Assembly (NCBI GenBank): GCA_037045435.1
Contig: JBAOID010000019.1
Coordinates: 1-64,000 of the forward strand
Direction of reading: 5' to 3'
Origin: CBDUEF01 sp018063485
GTDB taxonomy: Bacteria; Pseudomonadota; Alphaproteobacteria; Rhodobacterales; Rhodobacteraceae
Length of the DNA stretch: 64,000 nucleotides
The notes beneath the pieces were generated by a model that searched no databases, had not been told where the DNA came from, and worked only from the letters and a program-made list of their open reading frames with translations. Of the stretch, positions 11,967-20,890 are shown piece after piece. The first letter of the stretch is position 1. Each line of letters opens with the position of its first letter. Made by a program: the position numbers and the translations under genes.

Positions 11967-12081
11967 GAATGCCACCCTTTTCAGCCGTTTGGTCAATCTA
12001 ACCCGATGCGGTGCCAAGGGCAAAGCGAATGAGTACGCCGCGGGCAACGGGGTCCAGCGGCGTTCCAGAAATAGCGGCCTG

Positions 12082-13227
12082 TCAGCCCTTCATGCCTTCC
12101 CAAAAGCCTTTGACCTTGGAAAAGAACGATTTGCCCTCGGGGTTGTTTTCTTCTGACAGGGTGTCAAATTCCCGCAGGATTTCCTTCTGACGGGCCGTCA
12201 GATTGACCGGGGTTTCCACGGCCAGTTCGATCAGCATATCACCAGCGGCGCCGCCACGCAGGGCGGGCATACCTTTGGCGCGCAGACGCATCTGCTTGCC
12301 GGTCTGGCTGCCTGCGGGAACCTTGACGCGGGATTTGCCGCCGTCAATCGTGGGAACCTCGACCTCGCCACCCAAGGCGGCAGTGGCCAGAGTGATCGGC
12401 ACGCGGCAGAACAGATGGACACCGTCGCGCTGGAAGATCGGATGATCCTTGACTTCGATGAAGATATACAGATCGCCCGAAGGCCCGCCGCGCATTCCGG
12501 CCTCGCCCTCACTGGCAAGGCGGATTCTTGTGCCGGTTTCAACGCCCGCAGGGATGTTCACCGAAAGCGAGCGCTCTTTTTCCACGCGCCCAGCGCCGCC
12601 GCAAGATTTGCAGGGGTTCTTGACGATTTGCCCCGCACCCGAGCAGGTGGGGCAGGTGCGTTCAACGGTGAAAAAGCCTTGCTGGGCGCGCACCTTTCCC
12701 ATCCCCGAACAGGTGGGGCAGGTGACGGGTTCTGCACCGCCCTCGGCACCGGTTCCGCGACAGGTATCGCAAGAGACCGAGGTGGGGACGTTGATGGTTT
12801 TCTGCACGCCCGAGAAGGTTTCTTCCAGTGATACCCGCAGGTTATATCGCAAATCTGATCCGCGTTGCGCCCGCGACCGCCCGCTGCCACCGCGTCCGCC
12901 GCCCATGAAATCGCCAAACAGATCTTCGAATACATCCGAAAAGGCGCTGGCGAAATCGCCCTGCCCATTTTGGCCGCGCTGTCCGCCGCCACCCATGCCG
13001 CCCTCAAAGGCTGCATGACCATAGCGGTCATAGGCTGCCTTTTTGTCGGCATCCTTCAACACGTCATAGGCTTCGTTGATCTCTTTGAACTGTGCTTCGG
13101 CATTGGGATTGTCTGAATTGCGGTCCGGGTGCAATTCCTTGGCCTTGGTTCGGTAGGCTTTCTTGAGCTCATCAGCAGACGCGCCTTTTGAGGCACCCAG
13201 AGTTTCATAATAGTCGCGTTTTGCCAT
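12082..13227 (-). CDS. dnaJ: Chaperone protein DnaJ (Hsp40)
   Basis: DnaJ stimulates DnaK ATPase activity and delivers unfolded clients. The 381-residue protein has the J domain at residues 1-70 with the HPD triad (KELHPDRNS), a Gly/Phe-rich stretch (GGMGGGGQRGQNGQG) and four zinc-binding repeats (CDTCRGTG, CPTCSGMG, CPTCSGAG, CKSCGGAG). The C-terminal client-binding domains follow. All zinc ligands are present. It lies 71 bases downstream of dnaK on the same strand and is probably co-transcribed from the dnaK heat-shock promoter, with a strong hairpin between the genes that could reduce read-through. Confidence 0.98.
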   Translation of the reverse strand: MAKRDYYETLGASKGASADELKKAYRTKAKELHPDRNSDNPNAEAQFKEINEAYDVLKDADKKAAYDRYGHAAFEGGMGGGGQRGQNGQGDFASAFSDVFEDLFGDFMGGGRGGSGRSRAQRGSDLRYNLRVSLEETFSGVQKTINVPTSVSCDTCRGTGAEGGAEPVTCPTCSGMGKVRAQQGFFTVERTCPTCSGAGQIVKNPCKSCGGAGRVEKERSLSVNIPAGVETGTRIRLASEGEAGMRGGPSGDLYIFIEVKDHPIFQRDGVHLFCRVPITLATAALGGEVEVPTIDGGKSRVKVPAGSQTGKQMRLRAKGMPALRGGAAGDMLIELAVETPVNLTARQKEILREFDTLSEENNPEGKSFFSKVKGFWEGMKG

Positions 13228-13255
13228 CGTAAAATCCCTTTACGGAACCGAAGAG

Positions 13256-13281
13256 GGCGGCCCTGGCAAGGGCCGCCCTTT
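13256..13281 (-). terminator. Perfect hairpin between dnaK and dnaJ, attenuator or partial terminator
   Basis: An 11-base perfect stem AGGGCGGCCCT/AGGGCCGCCCT closes a four-base loop. It lies 17 bases past the dnaK stop in the direction of transcription. No T tract follows on the minus strand, so it may attenuate read-through into dnaJ or stabilise the dnaK mRNA 3' end rather than stop transcription outright. Confidence 0.65.
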
Positions 13282-13298
13282 CGATATTTCCGGGCGGC

Positions 13299-15206
13299 TT
13301 ATTTCCGCTTGTTGTTTCCGAGATCTTCGAAATCGGCGTCAACGATGTCCTCATCCACCGGGCGGGCTTCATCGGCATCGTCGTCTTTTTGCTGGTCGGC
13401 AGAGGCCTTGTAGATCGCTTCGCCCAGCTTCATCGCGGCTTCGGTCAGGTTCTGGATGCCACCCTTGATCTTGCCCGCATCTTCGGACTTGAGGGTTTCC
13501 TCCAGCGCGCCCATGGCCAATTCGATCACTTCGACGGTTGACGGATCAACCTTGTCGGAATGCTCGGTCAGCGATTTCTTGGTGGAATGGATCAGGCTTT
13601 CGGCCTGATTCTTGGTTTCCACCAATTCGCGGCGCTCCTTGTCGGCTTCGGCATTGGCTTCGGCGTCTTTCACCATCTTTTCGATATCCTCGTCGGACAA
13701 ACCGCCCGAGGCCTGAATGGTGATCGCCTGTTCCTTGTTGGTGCCTTTGTCCTTGGCCTTTACCGTCACGATACCGTTGGCGTCGATGTCAAAGGTGACT
13801 TCGATCTGCGGCATGCCACGCGGGGCGGGCGGAATTTGTTCCAGGTTGAACTGGCCCAGCATCTTGTTGTCGGCCGCCATTTCCCGCTCACCCTGGAAGC
13901 AGCGCAGCGTCACTGCGTTCTGATTGTCTTCGGCAGTCGAGAAGATCTGGCTTTTCTTGGTTGGGATCGTGGTGTTGCGGTCGATCAGGCGGGTGAACAC
14001 GCCGCCCAGCGTTTCAATGCCCAGCGAAAGCGGGGTGACATCGAGCAGCACCACGTCTTTCACATCGCCTTGCAACACGCCTGCCTGAATAGCAGCACCG
14101 GCGGCCACAACCTCATCGGGGTTTACGCCTTTGTGCGGCTCTTTGCCGAAGAGTTTGGTAACTTCCTCGATCACGCGCGGCATCCGGGTCATACCGCCAA
14201 CCAGCACCACTTCGTCAATGTCAGACACCGACAGGCCCGCATCCTTCAACGCGTCCTTGCAGGGCTTGATCGACTTTTTGATCAGGTCATCCACCAGGGA
14301 TTCCAGTTTGGCACGGGTCAGTTTCACCACCAGGTGCAAGGGCTGGCCGGTGTTTTTGTCCATCGAGATGAACGGCTGGTTGATCTCGGTCTGGCTGGAG
14401 GAGGAAAGCTCGATCTTTGCCTTTTCGGCAGCTTCCTTCAGGCGCTGAAGCGCCATCTTGTCCAGCGTCAGATCGGAGCCATGCTCTTTCTTGAATTCAT
14501 CGGCCAGATATTGAACGATGCGCATGTCGAAATCTTCACCGCCAAGGAAGGTGTCACCGTTGGTCGATTTCACTTCGAACAAGCCGTCGTCAATTTCCAG
14601 AATGGTAATGTCGAACGTGCCGCCGCCAAGGTCATACACCGCGATGGTGCGCGATTCCTTGCGATCAAGGCCATAAGCCAGCGCTGCTGCAGTGGGTTCG
14701 TTGATGATGCGCAGCACTTCAAGACCGGCGATCTTGCCCGCGTCTTTGGTGGCCTGACGCTGGGCGTCGTTGAAATAGGCCGGAACCGTGATCACGGCCT
14801 GGGTGACGGTTTCGCCCAGATACGACTCGGCGGTTTCCTTCATCTTTTGCAGGATGAAAGCCGAAACCTGGCTGGGCGAATATTTCTCACCACGGGCTTC
14901 AACCCAAGCGTCGCCGTTGCCACCGTTCACCACTTTGAATGGCATGTGTTTTTGATCTTTGACGATCACCGGATCATCAAAGCGGCGACCAATCAGGCGC
15001 TTGACGGCAAAAATGGTGTTCGAGGCGTTGGTGACCGCCTGCCGTTTGGCAGCCTGTCCGACCAGACGCTCGCCTTCGGTGAAGGCAACGATAGACGGCG
15101 TGGTGCGTGCACCTTCCGAATTCTCGATGATACGGGGCTGCGAGCCGTCCATGATGGCAACGCAAGAGTTGGTGGTTCCAAGGTCGATCCCGATGACTTT
15201 AGCCAT
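13299..15206 (-). CDS. dnaK: Chaperone protein DnaK (Hsp70)
   Basis: This 635-residue Hsp70 starts MAKVIGIDLGTTNSCVAIM. The ATG at 15206 is chosen over a 50-residue longer frame because all DnaK proteins begin here. Nucleotide-binding motifs include DLGTTNSC (8-15) and DLGGGTFDI. The substrate-binding domain follows, and the acidic C-terminal tail ends in lysine-rich residues. It folds nascent and stress-damaged proteins with DnaJ and GrpE. An alphaproteobacterial sigma-32 promoter lies about 125 bases upstream. I saw no CIRCE inverted repeat in front of the gene. Confidence 0.98.
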   Translation of the reverse strand: MAKVIGIDLGTTNSCVAIMDGSQPRIIENSEGARTTPSIVAFTEGERLVGQAAKRQAVTNASNTIFAVKRLIGRRFDDPVIVKDQKHMPFKVVNGGNGDAWVEARGEKYSPSQVSAFILQKMKETAESYLGETVTQAVITVPAYFNDAQRQATKDAGKIAGLEVLRIINEPTAAALAYGLDRKESRTIAVYDLGGGTFDITILEIDDGLFEVKSTNGDTFLGGEDFDMRIVQYLADEFKKEHGSDLTLDKMALQRLKEAAEKAKIELSSSSQTEINQPFISMDKNTGQPLHLVVKLTRAKLESLVDDLIKKSIKPCKDALKDAGLSVSDIDEVVLVGGMTRMPRVIEEVTKLFGKEPHKGVNPDEVVAAGAAIQAGVLQGDVKDVVLLDVTPLSLGIETLGGVFTRLIDRNTTIPTKKSQIFSTAEDNQNAVTLRCFQGEREMAADNKMLGQFNLEQIPPAPRGMPQIEVTFDIDANGIVTVKAKDKGTNKEQAITIQASGGLSDEDIEKMVKDAEANAEADKERRELVETKNQAESLIHSTKKSLTEHSDKVDPSTVEVIELAMGALEETLKSEDAGKIKGGIQNLTEAAMKLGEAIYKASADQQKDDDADEARPVDEDIVDADFEDLGNNKRK

Positions 15207-15328
15207 GATTTTATACCCTTCTTGAGGCGATGTTATGGAGTGGAACCCATGCAGGCATCCCACGCCGATCCCAGTGAGTTTAGGCAGGAGCAACGCAAAG
15301 GTTACCGCCTGACCCGGCTTCTGGGCGT

Positions 15329-15357
15329 ATATAAGGAGGGGGGGGCCAGCCTGCAAG
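15329..15357 (-). promoter_or_regulatory. Sigma-32 (RpoH) heat-shock promoter of dnaK
   Basis: On the minus strand a -35 CTTG (15357-15354) is followed after exactly 18 bases by CTTATAT (15335-15329). This fits the alphaproteobacterial heat-shock consensus CTTG-N17/18-CYTAT. The spacer holds a run of eight C. The inferred transcription start is near 15322, which gives a leader of about 115 bases before the dnaK ATG. Confidence 0.75.
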
Positions 15358-15444
15358 GCGGGGCTGCACCCGAAAACGTGCCGAATGTGATGAAAAGCGA
15401 GTCTTTTCTAACGGCATCTCATGGATTCCCCGCGTCGTGCGAGG

Positions 15445-16059
15445 CTACTTCAGCAACGAGCAGCAGCCGGAATAGCCCATCGGTCCAGCCATGTGGCGCA
15501 GGAACAAATCAATGTTGATGCCAAAGGCGCGGTCACTCATCCCATCAGAGCAGGCAGCGCCCCTGATTACGGCGTAACCTGGTCCATCGCCTTGAAAGGC
15601 AAGCCCCACCACGTCACTGCGCCCGGCGCTGCGCGTGATCTGTGCCAAAGGCAGGATTCGCGTTGTTTCGTCCATTGCAGTGAAGGCGAACTCATGTCGC
15701 GAAGGATCAAATGTTGCGTTCCAGAATGGCTCGGTTCCGCCACAGCGCAACTTGCCGCGCATCATTGCCCAATCAGGCATGTCTTGCGGCTTCAAGAACC
15801 GCATCGCCACATATCCCGCGGTTTCGCCCGCGTTGATCAGCCCCCACTTGCCATTCTCGCTCAGCCCGACCACCTCGATGTTGCGCGCGCGAGGCTGCAA
15901 GGTCGCCAGAATCGGCGCGGTTGCCAAGGGTTTGCTGCGGATGTTCAGCACATCATTGGCGGCCACCCCGCTCACATCATAAAAAGCGGGCAATTGTTGT
16001 GCCTGGGCATGACCGGCAAGCACCAAGGCTATACTCAGGCAAATGATTCGAAACGACAT
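15445..16059 (-). CDS. Exported SH3-domain protein
   Basis: The protein has 204 residues from the ATG at 16059, which follows a GAGGGGGGC ribosome-binding site. A signal peptide (MSFRIICLSIALVLAGHAQA) precedes a bacterial SH3 domain at about 25-90, marked by VLNIRSKPLATAPILATL and GKWGLINAGETAGYVAMRFL. Such domains usually bind peptidoglycan. The C-terminal half has three cysteines (RCGGTEPFWNATF, AACSDGMSD) and resembles the periplasmic proteins that pair an SH3 with a lipocalin-like C-terminal domain. Exact role unknown. It lies downstream of the export permease on the same strand but need not be related to it. Confidence 0.8.
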   Translation of the reverse strand: MSFRIICLSIALVLAGHAQAQQLPAFYDVSGVAANDVLNIRSKPLATAPILATLQPRARNIEVVGLSENGKWGLINAGETAGYVAMRFLKPQDMPDWAMMRGKLRCGGTEPFWNATFDPSRHEFAFTAMDETTRILPLAQITRSAGRSDVVGLAFQGDGPGYAVIRGAACSDGMSDRAFGINIDLFLRHMAGPMGYSGCCSLLK

Positions 16060-16073
16060 TGTCCCAGCCCCCC

Positions 16074-16895
16074 TCAACGTCCGGCGTTCCAACTGGCCGA
16101 GGCGTGTTTATTGGTGAAATGATCGCCCATCAGCCCCAGGACAATCAAGACGATGGTTACGAGAACAGGGTATTCGATCGAACTGTTGTGCGGGTTGTAG
16201 TTTTGGAACATGAAGCCGCGGGCCTGATCAATGCAGTGGAACAAGGGGTTCCAGTCGTAATAGAACAGCTTGTGGCTCGACATGGTGTTTGCCAGAAACA
16301 TCTTGCCAGAAAAGATCATGTTGGCGCGCGCGTAAAGCATCGTGATGATCTGAAAAAACTCGGGTTGCCAGGGCGTTGCCGCTTTCAGGATCATGCCAAC
16401 GCCGATGCCCGATGCCCAGGCCAGCAGGTACATCGCCACCACGCCGGTGGGATCATAGATCGTGATCCGCGTCCAGAAAACATGATAGAAAAACAGGATC
16501 ACCACGGCCGACAGGGTTTGAAGGTAAAGGATGCTCAGCGCCGCCGCACCGATGGCGACAGCACTGTTCATCGGTGCATGTTTCATCATGGTTGATGTCG
16601 GCCCGTCAGACCGGGACACGGCAGCCAGCGTCTTGGCATGGGTGGAGAAATTGAAAACGCCGGTCATGATGTAAAGCACGAAGTCGCCGCGCGGCCCTTG
16701 TCGGTGCGCGCCAAGCAAGGTCATCATGAAGACGAAAAGCACGATCATCAGGAGCGATTGGACAATGGCCATCAACAGACCGATCACGGCGTTGCCATTG
16801 GTCTTTCTCACGTTTCGGACTGCCCCGTGAAAGATCAACTCGAACAGCACCATCGCGCCGGAGAAGAGCGAGTCCTTTGTTTGTGGCCGAAACAT
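16074..16895 (-). CDS. ABC-2 type polysaccharide export permease (KpsM-like)
   Basis: This 273-residue integral membrane protein has six hydrophobic segments and the layout of ABC-2 permeases that export capsule or O-antigen polysaccharides. These include VIGLLMAIVQSLLMIVLFVF near residue 37, a second cluster near 118-180 and a C-terminal span (YPVLVTIVLIVLGLMG). Its ATPase partner (KpsT-like) is not in the adjacent sequence. It is divergent from the cysQ-kdsB-glycosyltransferase cluster and separated from it by 136 bases, which supports a role in exporting the surface glycan made there. Confidence 0.82.
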   Translation of the reverse strand: MFRPQTKDSLFSGAMVLFELIFHGAVRNVRKTNGNAVIGLLMAIVQSLLMIVLFVFMMTLLGAHRQGPRGDFVLYIMTGVFNFSTHAKTLAAVSRSDGPTSTMMKHAPMNSAVAIGAAALSILYLQTLSAVVILFFYHVFWTRITIYDPTGVVAMYLLAWASGIGVGMILKAATPWQPEFFQIITMLYARANMIFSGKMFLANTMSSHKLFYYDWNPLFHCIDQARGFMFQNYNPHNSSIEYPVLVTIVLIVLGLMGDHFTNKHASASWNAGR

Positions 16896-17031
16896 GCTCT
16901 GTTACCTCAAAGACCGGGTGTCAGCCCTTTGTAGCCGGGAAATCTTGCCGTTCCCTTTATCTGCGATGATAAAGGCCAAGACCGTATTAATCAACAAGGC
17001 GGCAACATCGTGACGCTGCAATGAGGTATCT

Positions 17032-17826
17032 ATGAATTTCGAAGTCTTGATCCCCACGATCCGCAAACTTGCCCTGGAGGCGGGGGACCGGATCATGCAG
17101 GTTTACAATGGCCCGGATTTCGAGGTGAAGTCGAAATCGGATGCCAGCCCGGTGACCGAGGCGGATGAGGCCGCTGATGCGCTGATCTCGGCAGGCTTGC
17201 GCGCGGCTTTCCCGGAAGTGGTGCTGATCACCGAGGAACAGGCGGCCAGCCATGCCTTGCGGGCCGACACGTTCCTGATTGTCGATCCGTTGGACGGTAC
17301 CAAGGAATTCGTGCAGCGACGCGGCGATTTCACCGTGAACATTGCCTATGTCGAAAATGGCGTGCCCATCCGTGGAGTGGTTTATGCCCCGGCTCAGGGC
17401 AGGCTTTTCTACACCCAGGTCGATGGCCGTGCGGTTGAAGAGGTCGGCGCCTTTGCAAAGGATCATATCGGGGCGGTGAAGCCGCTGGCCGTCTCCAAGC
17501 CTGATAATTCCGCGCTGATGGTGGTCGCATCAAAATCCCACCGGGATGCAGCAACGGATGAATACATCGGGAAATACGCCGTCAAAGACATGAAATCCGC
17601 CGGTTCAAGCCTGAAATTCTGTCTTGTCGCCGCAGGCGAGGCCGATCTTTACCCCCGCCTTGGCCGCACCATGGAATGGGATACCGCCGCCGGGGATGCG
17701 GTTTTGCGCGGAGCGGGTGGCCATGTCGTGCGCTTTGATGATCACCAACCGCTGGCCTATGGCAAGGACGGCTGGGATAACCCGTTCTTCATCGCCTATG
17801 CCCCCGGCGTGACGCTCAATAAATGA
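17032..17826 (+). CDS. cysQ: 3'(2'),5'-bisphosphate nucleotidase CysQ
   Basis: CysQ removes the 3'-phosphate from adenosine 3',5'-bisphosphate (PAP), the by-product of sulfotransferases and PAPS reductase. The 264-residue protein has the inositol-monophosphatase fold motifs: metal-binding EE at 68-69, DPLDGT at 85-90 and the C-terminal WDTAAGDAVLRGAG. The gene starts the plus-strand cluster and overlaps kdsB by ATGA. A PAPS-using sulfotransferase lies 7 kb downstream in the same cluster, which gives a local source of PAP. The family also includes inositol phosphatases, but the sequence fits CysQ best. Confidence 0.9.
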   Translation: MNFEVLIPTIRKLALEAGDRIMQVYNGPDFEVKSKSDASPVTEADEAADALISAGLRAAFPEVVLITEEQAASHALRADTFLIVDPLDGTKEFVQRRGDFTVNIAYVENGVPIRGVVYAPAQGRLFYTQVDGRAVEEVGAFAKDHIGAVKPLAVSKPDNSALMVVASKSHRDAATDEYIGKYAVKDMKSAGSSLKFCLVAAGEADLYPRLGRTMEWDTAAGDAVLRGAGGHVVRFDDHQPLAYGKDGWDNPFFIAYAPGVTLNK

Positions 17827-18608
17827 GTGTGCTGATCGTCATCCCCGCCCGTTATGCCAGCAGCCGCTATCCCGGCAAACCGCTGGTGGGGTTGCGCGGC
17901 CCGGATGGTGAGAAAACCCTGATCCGCCGATCATGGGAGGCGGCCACGGCGGTTTTTGGCATCGCGCGCGTCGTGGTGGCCACCGATGATGACCGGATCG
18001 CTGATCACGCGGCGGGCTTTGGGGCCGAGGTGGTGATGACCTCCTCGGCGGCCCGCAATGGCACCGAGCGTTGCGCCGAAGTGGCGGCACTCCTGCCCGG
18101 CTATGGTCTGGTGGTGAACCTGCAAGGCGATGCACCACTCACGCCGCCCTGGTTTGTGGAAAACCTGATTGCCGGGATGCACGCCAACCCCATGGCCGAA
18201 ATTGCAACGCCGGTGTTGCGCTGTGACGGGGGGATGTTGGCCGGACTGTTGGCCGATCGCAGAGCTGGCCGGGTTGGCGGCACCACGGCGGTTTTCGGCG
18301 CGGGGCATCAGGCGCTCTATTTCTCCAAGGAGGTAATTCCTCATACTGTGGAACCCTTCGCCGATACCGCGCTTACCCCGGTTTTTCATCATGTCGGAGT
18401 TTACGCCTATCGCCCTGATGCGCTGGCAGCCTATGCCCAATGGCCCGTCGGCCCGCTTGAGCAATTGGAAGGGCTGGAACAGCTTCGGTTTCTGGAAAAC
18501 GGCCGGCGGGTGCTGTGTGTCGAGGTCGAGCCGCGCGGGCAGCAGTTCTGGGAGCTGAACAACCCGTCTGATGTCGCCATTCTGGAAGCAATGCTGGCGG
18601 CCAGATGA
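17823..18608 (+). CDS. kdsB: 3-deoxy-manno-octulosonate cytidylyltransferase
   Basis: KdsB activates Kdo with CTP to CMP-Kdo for lipid A core or capsule synthesis. The 261-residue protein begins MSVLIVIPARYASSRYPGKPL, the nucleotide-binding signature. It also has VVATDDDRIADH, the catalytic-loop segment VVNLQGDAPLTPP and GPLEQLEGLEQLRFLENG near the C-terminus, all typical. Many family members have LQGDEP where this has LQGDAP, a small change in a conserved loop. Start and stop overlap neighbours by four bases on both sides, so the gene is coupled to cysQ and the following glycosyltransferase. Confidence 0.9.
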   Translation: MSVLIVIPARYASSRYPGKPLVGLRGPDGEKTLIRRSWEAATAVFGIARVVVATDDDRIADHAAGFGAEVVMTSSAARNGTERCAEVAALLPGYGLVVNLQGDAPLTPPWFVENLIAGMHANPMAEIATPVLRCDGGMLAGLLADRRAGRVGGTTAVFGAGHQALYFSKEVIPHTVEPFADTALTPVFHHVGVYAYRPDALAAYAQWPVGPLEQLEGLEQLRFLENGRRVLCVEVEPRGQQFWELNNPSDVAILEAMLAAR

Positions 18609-19822
18609 CCCCACCGCGCGCCTCTGTGATCGTGGTCAGCAGGCATCGTCCAGCATCGCTCCGGCGCTGTGTGATCAGCTTGCAGCAACAGGATCATCCT
18701 GATTTTGAGGTGATCATTGTCGCCGACCCCGAAGGCATCGCGACGGTTCGGCAAATGGGGCTAAACCTCAAACTTGTGGTCTTTGATCAGGCCAATATCT
18801 CGGCGGCGCGCAATGCCGGATTGCAGGTGGCGGCGGGTGATGTGATTGCCTTTATAGATGATGATGCGGCGGCAGAGCCAACATGGTTAACCCGACTGAC
18901 GCTCCCGCTAAGATCCAGTCAGGTTATTGCTTCAACAGGTTTTATCCGGGGGCGTAACGGTATCTCCTATCAATGGCGCGCCTGTGAGGTGGATCATCTG
19001 GGGCAGGATCATCCGATTGAAGCGACCAAGCCAATGACGCGCGCTTCAACCCCGCAACGCGCCGTAAAAACCCAAGGAACGAACTGTGCGTTTCGCCGCG
19101 AAACGCTCTGCCAGATTGGTGGGTTTGATCCGGCGCTCAGGTTTTTTCTTGACGAGGCTGATGTCAACCTGCGTCTGGCCGGATTCGGTCTGACCGCCAT
19201 CGAACCACTGGCCGAGGTGCATCACGGCTATCAGGCCAGCGCCCGGCGCAGGGTGGATAGGGTGCCACTCAGTCTGCATGAGATCGCCGCCAGTACGGCG
19301 GTTTTTCTGCGCCGTCATGCGGGCGAGGCGGATCTTGAACCGGGGCGCTTGCACCTGAGTTGTGAACAGGAAAGCCGTCTCTCGCGTTTTACAGCCCAAG
19401 CCAAATTGACCGCCAATGCAGCGAAAGGGTTGCTTGAAAGCCTCGAAAGCGGGTGGCAGGATGGGTTGGCCAGACCACTTGCGCCGCTGGACCCCATTTT
19501 TCCCAATGACACCGATTTTCTCGCTTTTGGAGAGACTGGTCCGCGCGCCGGAGTGGTGATATCGGGGCGTTTCTGGCAGCGCAATCGCCTGTTGAAACAA
19601 GCGCTGGCGGCACGCGCGCAAGGGCTGATCGTTTCAGTGTTATGCCTTGCGCCGACGCAGCGCGCCCACCATATCAAATTCACAGACGATGGCATCTGGT
19701 GGCAAGAAGGCGGGCTTTTCGGGAGAACTGAACGTGAGGAACCGCGCTTTCGCTGGAACCGCTTTGCGATCCGGGTGTCAAAGGAACGTGCGCGCATCGG
19801 GTTGGTGCGCCAGATCGAATGA
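18605..19822 (+). CDS. Family 2 glycosyltransferase
   Basis: The N-terminal ~230 residues form a GT-A fold: start SVIVVSRHRPASLRRCV, UDP-sugar site near FEVIIVADPEG and a metal-binding IDDDAAAE around residue 88. FRRETLCQIGGFDPALRF with the downstream DEADVNLRLAGFG is the acceptor-side signature of GT2 enzymes. The C-terminal ~170 residues match nothing I recognise and may interact with other cluster proteins. The start overlaps kdsB by ATGA. It would add a sugar to the surface polysaccharide. Substrate cannot be read from sequence. Confidence 0.85.
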   Translation: MTPPRASVIVVSRHRPASLRRCVISLQQQDHPDFEVIIVADPEGIATVRQMGLNLKLVVFDQANISAARNAGLQVAAGDVIAFIDDDAAAEPTWLTRLTLPLRSSQVIASTGFIRGRNGISYQWRACEVDHLGQDHPIEATKPMTRASTPQRAVKTQGTNCAFRRETLCQIGGFDPALRFFLDEADVNLRLAGFGLTAIEPLAEVHHGYQASARRRVDRVPLSLHEIAASTAVFLRRHAGEADLEPGRLHLSCEQESRLSRFTAQAKLTANAAKGLLESLESGWQDGLARPLAPLDPIFPNDTDFLAFGETGPRAGVVISGRFWQRNRLLKQALAARAQGLIVSVLCLAPTQRAHHIKFTDDGIWWQEGGLFGRTEREEPRFRWNRFAIRVSKERARIGLVRQIE

Positions 19823-19993
19823 TTGATGCCGGGATATGGTGGCGGAGATCGGCATTGGCTGATACCCCCAATTGTAGCTAAATTGACAACAGATCGCCTT
19901 TTTTCGCCAATTTGTTGCCAGAAATGCCTATTAACCAATGGCCTGTAGTGTGTAGTCTTGCCGAAAAAAGACGGCGTAAAGTGGGGCAGAGAA

Positions 19994-20887
19994 ATGAAGA
20001 TCAGAAAGATCACCAGAGCGGTTTTCCCTGTCGCGGGATTGGGTACGCGGTTCCTTCCGGCAACAAAATCCATTCCCAAGGAAATCATGACATTGGTGGA
20101 TCGCCCGTTGATCCAATATGCCATTGATGAAGCGCGGGCGGCGGGGATCAAGGAATTCATTTTTGTCACCTCACGCGGGAAATCCGCGCTGGAAGATTAT
20201 TTCGATTCTGCACCCGAGCTGGAAAGTGCCCTGCGCAAAGCGGGCAAAGATGCCCTGCTTGAGACGTTGAAAGAAACCAATATGGATTCGGGCGCGATTG
20301 CCTATGTCCGCCAGAACCGCCCGCTTGGCCTTGGCCATGCGGTTTGGTGCGCGCGGCGGCTGATTGGCAACGAGCCCTTTGCGGTGCTGTTGCCCGATGA
20401 CGTGATCGCGGCCGAAAAGCCCTGTTTGCAACAGATGATGGAGGCGTATGAGCAAACCGGCGGCAATATCGTTGCCGCGATGGAAGTCTCGCCCGAGCGG
20501 GCTTCAAGCTATGGTGTGCTGGATATCGGTGAGGATATGGGCTCGATCGTGCAGGTCAAGGGCATGGTCGAAAAGCCGAAACAAGGTGAAGCGCCGTCGA
20601 ACCTTGCCGTGATCGGCCGCTATATCCTGTCGCCCAAGGTGATGACCAATCTGAACAAGATGAAACAGGGCGCGGGGGGGGAAATTCAGCTAACCGACGC
20701 GATTGCCGAGGAAACCAAGGTGGGCAAGGTTTATGGTTTCCGCTTCCGCGGTCAGCGCTATGACTGCGGATCAAAAGCGGGCTTCTTGCAGGCGACGGTA
20801 GCCTTTGCTCTGGCCCGCCCGGATTTGTGCGACGAATTTGGGGCCTATCTGAACGATATGCTGGCGCTGCAAAAAGCGGCGCAATAG
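19994..20887 (+). CDS. galU: UTP-glucose-1-phosphate uridylyltransferase
   Basis: GalU makes UDP-glucose for polysaccharide synthesis. The ATG at 19994 is chosen over an upstream TTG because it gives the family start MKIRKITRAVFPVAGLG and has a purine-rich AGAGA before it. The nucleotide-binding loop GLGTRFLPATK is at residues 15-25. The motifs VDRPLIQYAIDEA, GLGHAVWCARRL, LLPDDVI and FRGQRYDCGSKAGFL are intact. Length is 297 aa, normal for the family. The 171 bases before it hold a TTGACA hexamer at 19883 without a convincing -10 match. Confidence 0.95.
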   Translation: MKIRKITRAVFPVAGLGTRFLPATKSIPKEIMTLVDRPLIQYAIDEARAAGIKEFIFVTSRGKSALEDYFDSAPELESALRKAGKDALLETLKETNMDSGAIAYVRQNRPLGLGHAVWCARRLIGNEPFAVLLPDDVIAAEKPCLQQMMEAYEQTGGNIVAAMEVSPERASSYGVLDIGEDMGSIVQVKGMVEKPKQGEAPSNLAVIGRYILSPKVMTNLNKMKQGAGGEIQLTDAIAEETKVGKVYGFRFRGQRYDCGSKAGFLQATVAFALARPDLCDEFGAYLNDMLALQKAAQ

Positions 20888-20890
20888 GCT

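Noticed and set aside
15207..15356. Longer N-terminus for DnaK
   Set aside because: The extra 50 residues have no counterpart in the family and overlap the leader and heat-shock promoter region.
13560..15518. 652-residue plus-strand open frame antisense to dnaK
   Set aside because: It mirrors dnaK throughout. Long antisense frames are expected in GC-rich coding DNA, and the protein shows no recognisable family while dnaK is certain.
19883..19912. TTGACA as a sigma-70 promoter for galU
   Set aside because: No acceptable -10 hexamer follows at 16-18 bases, so it was left out of the feature list.
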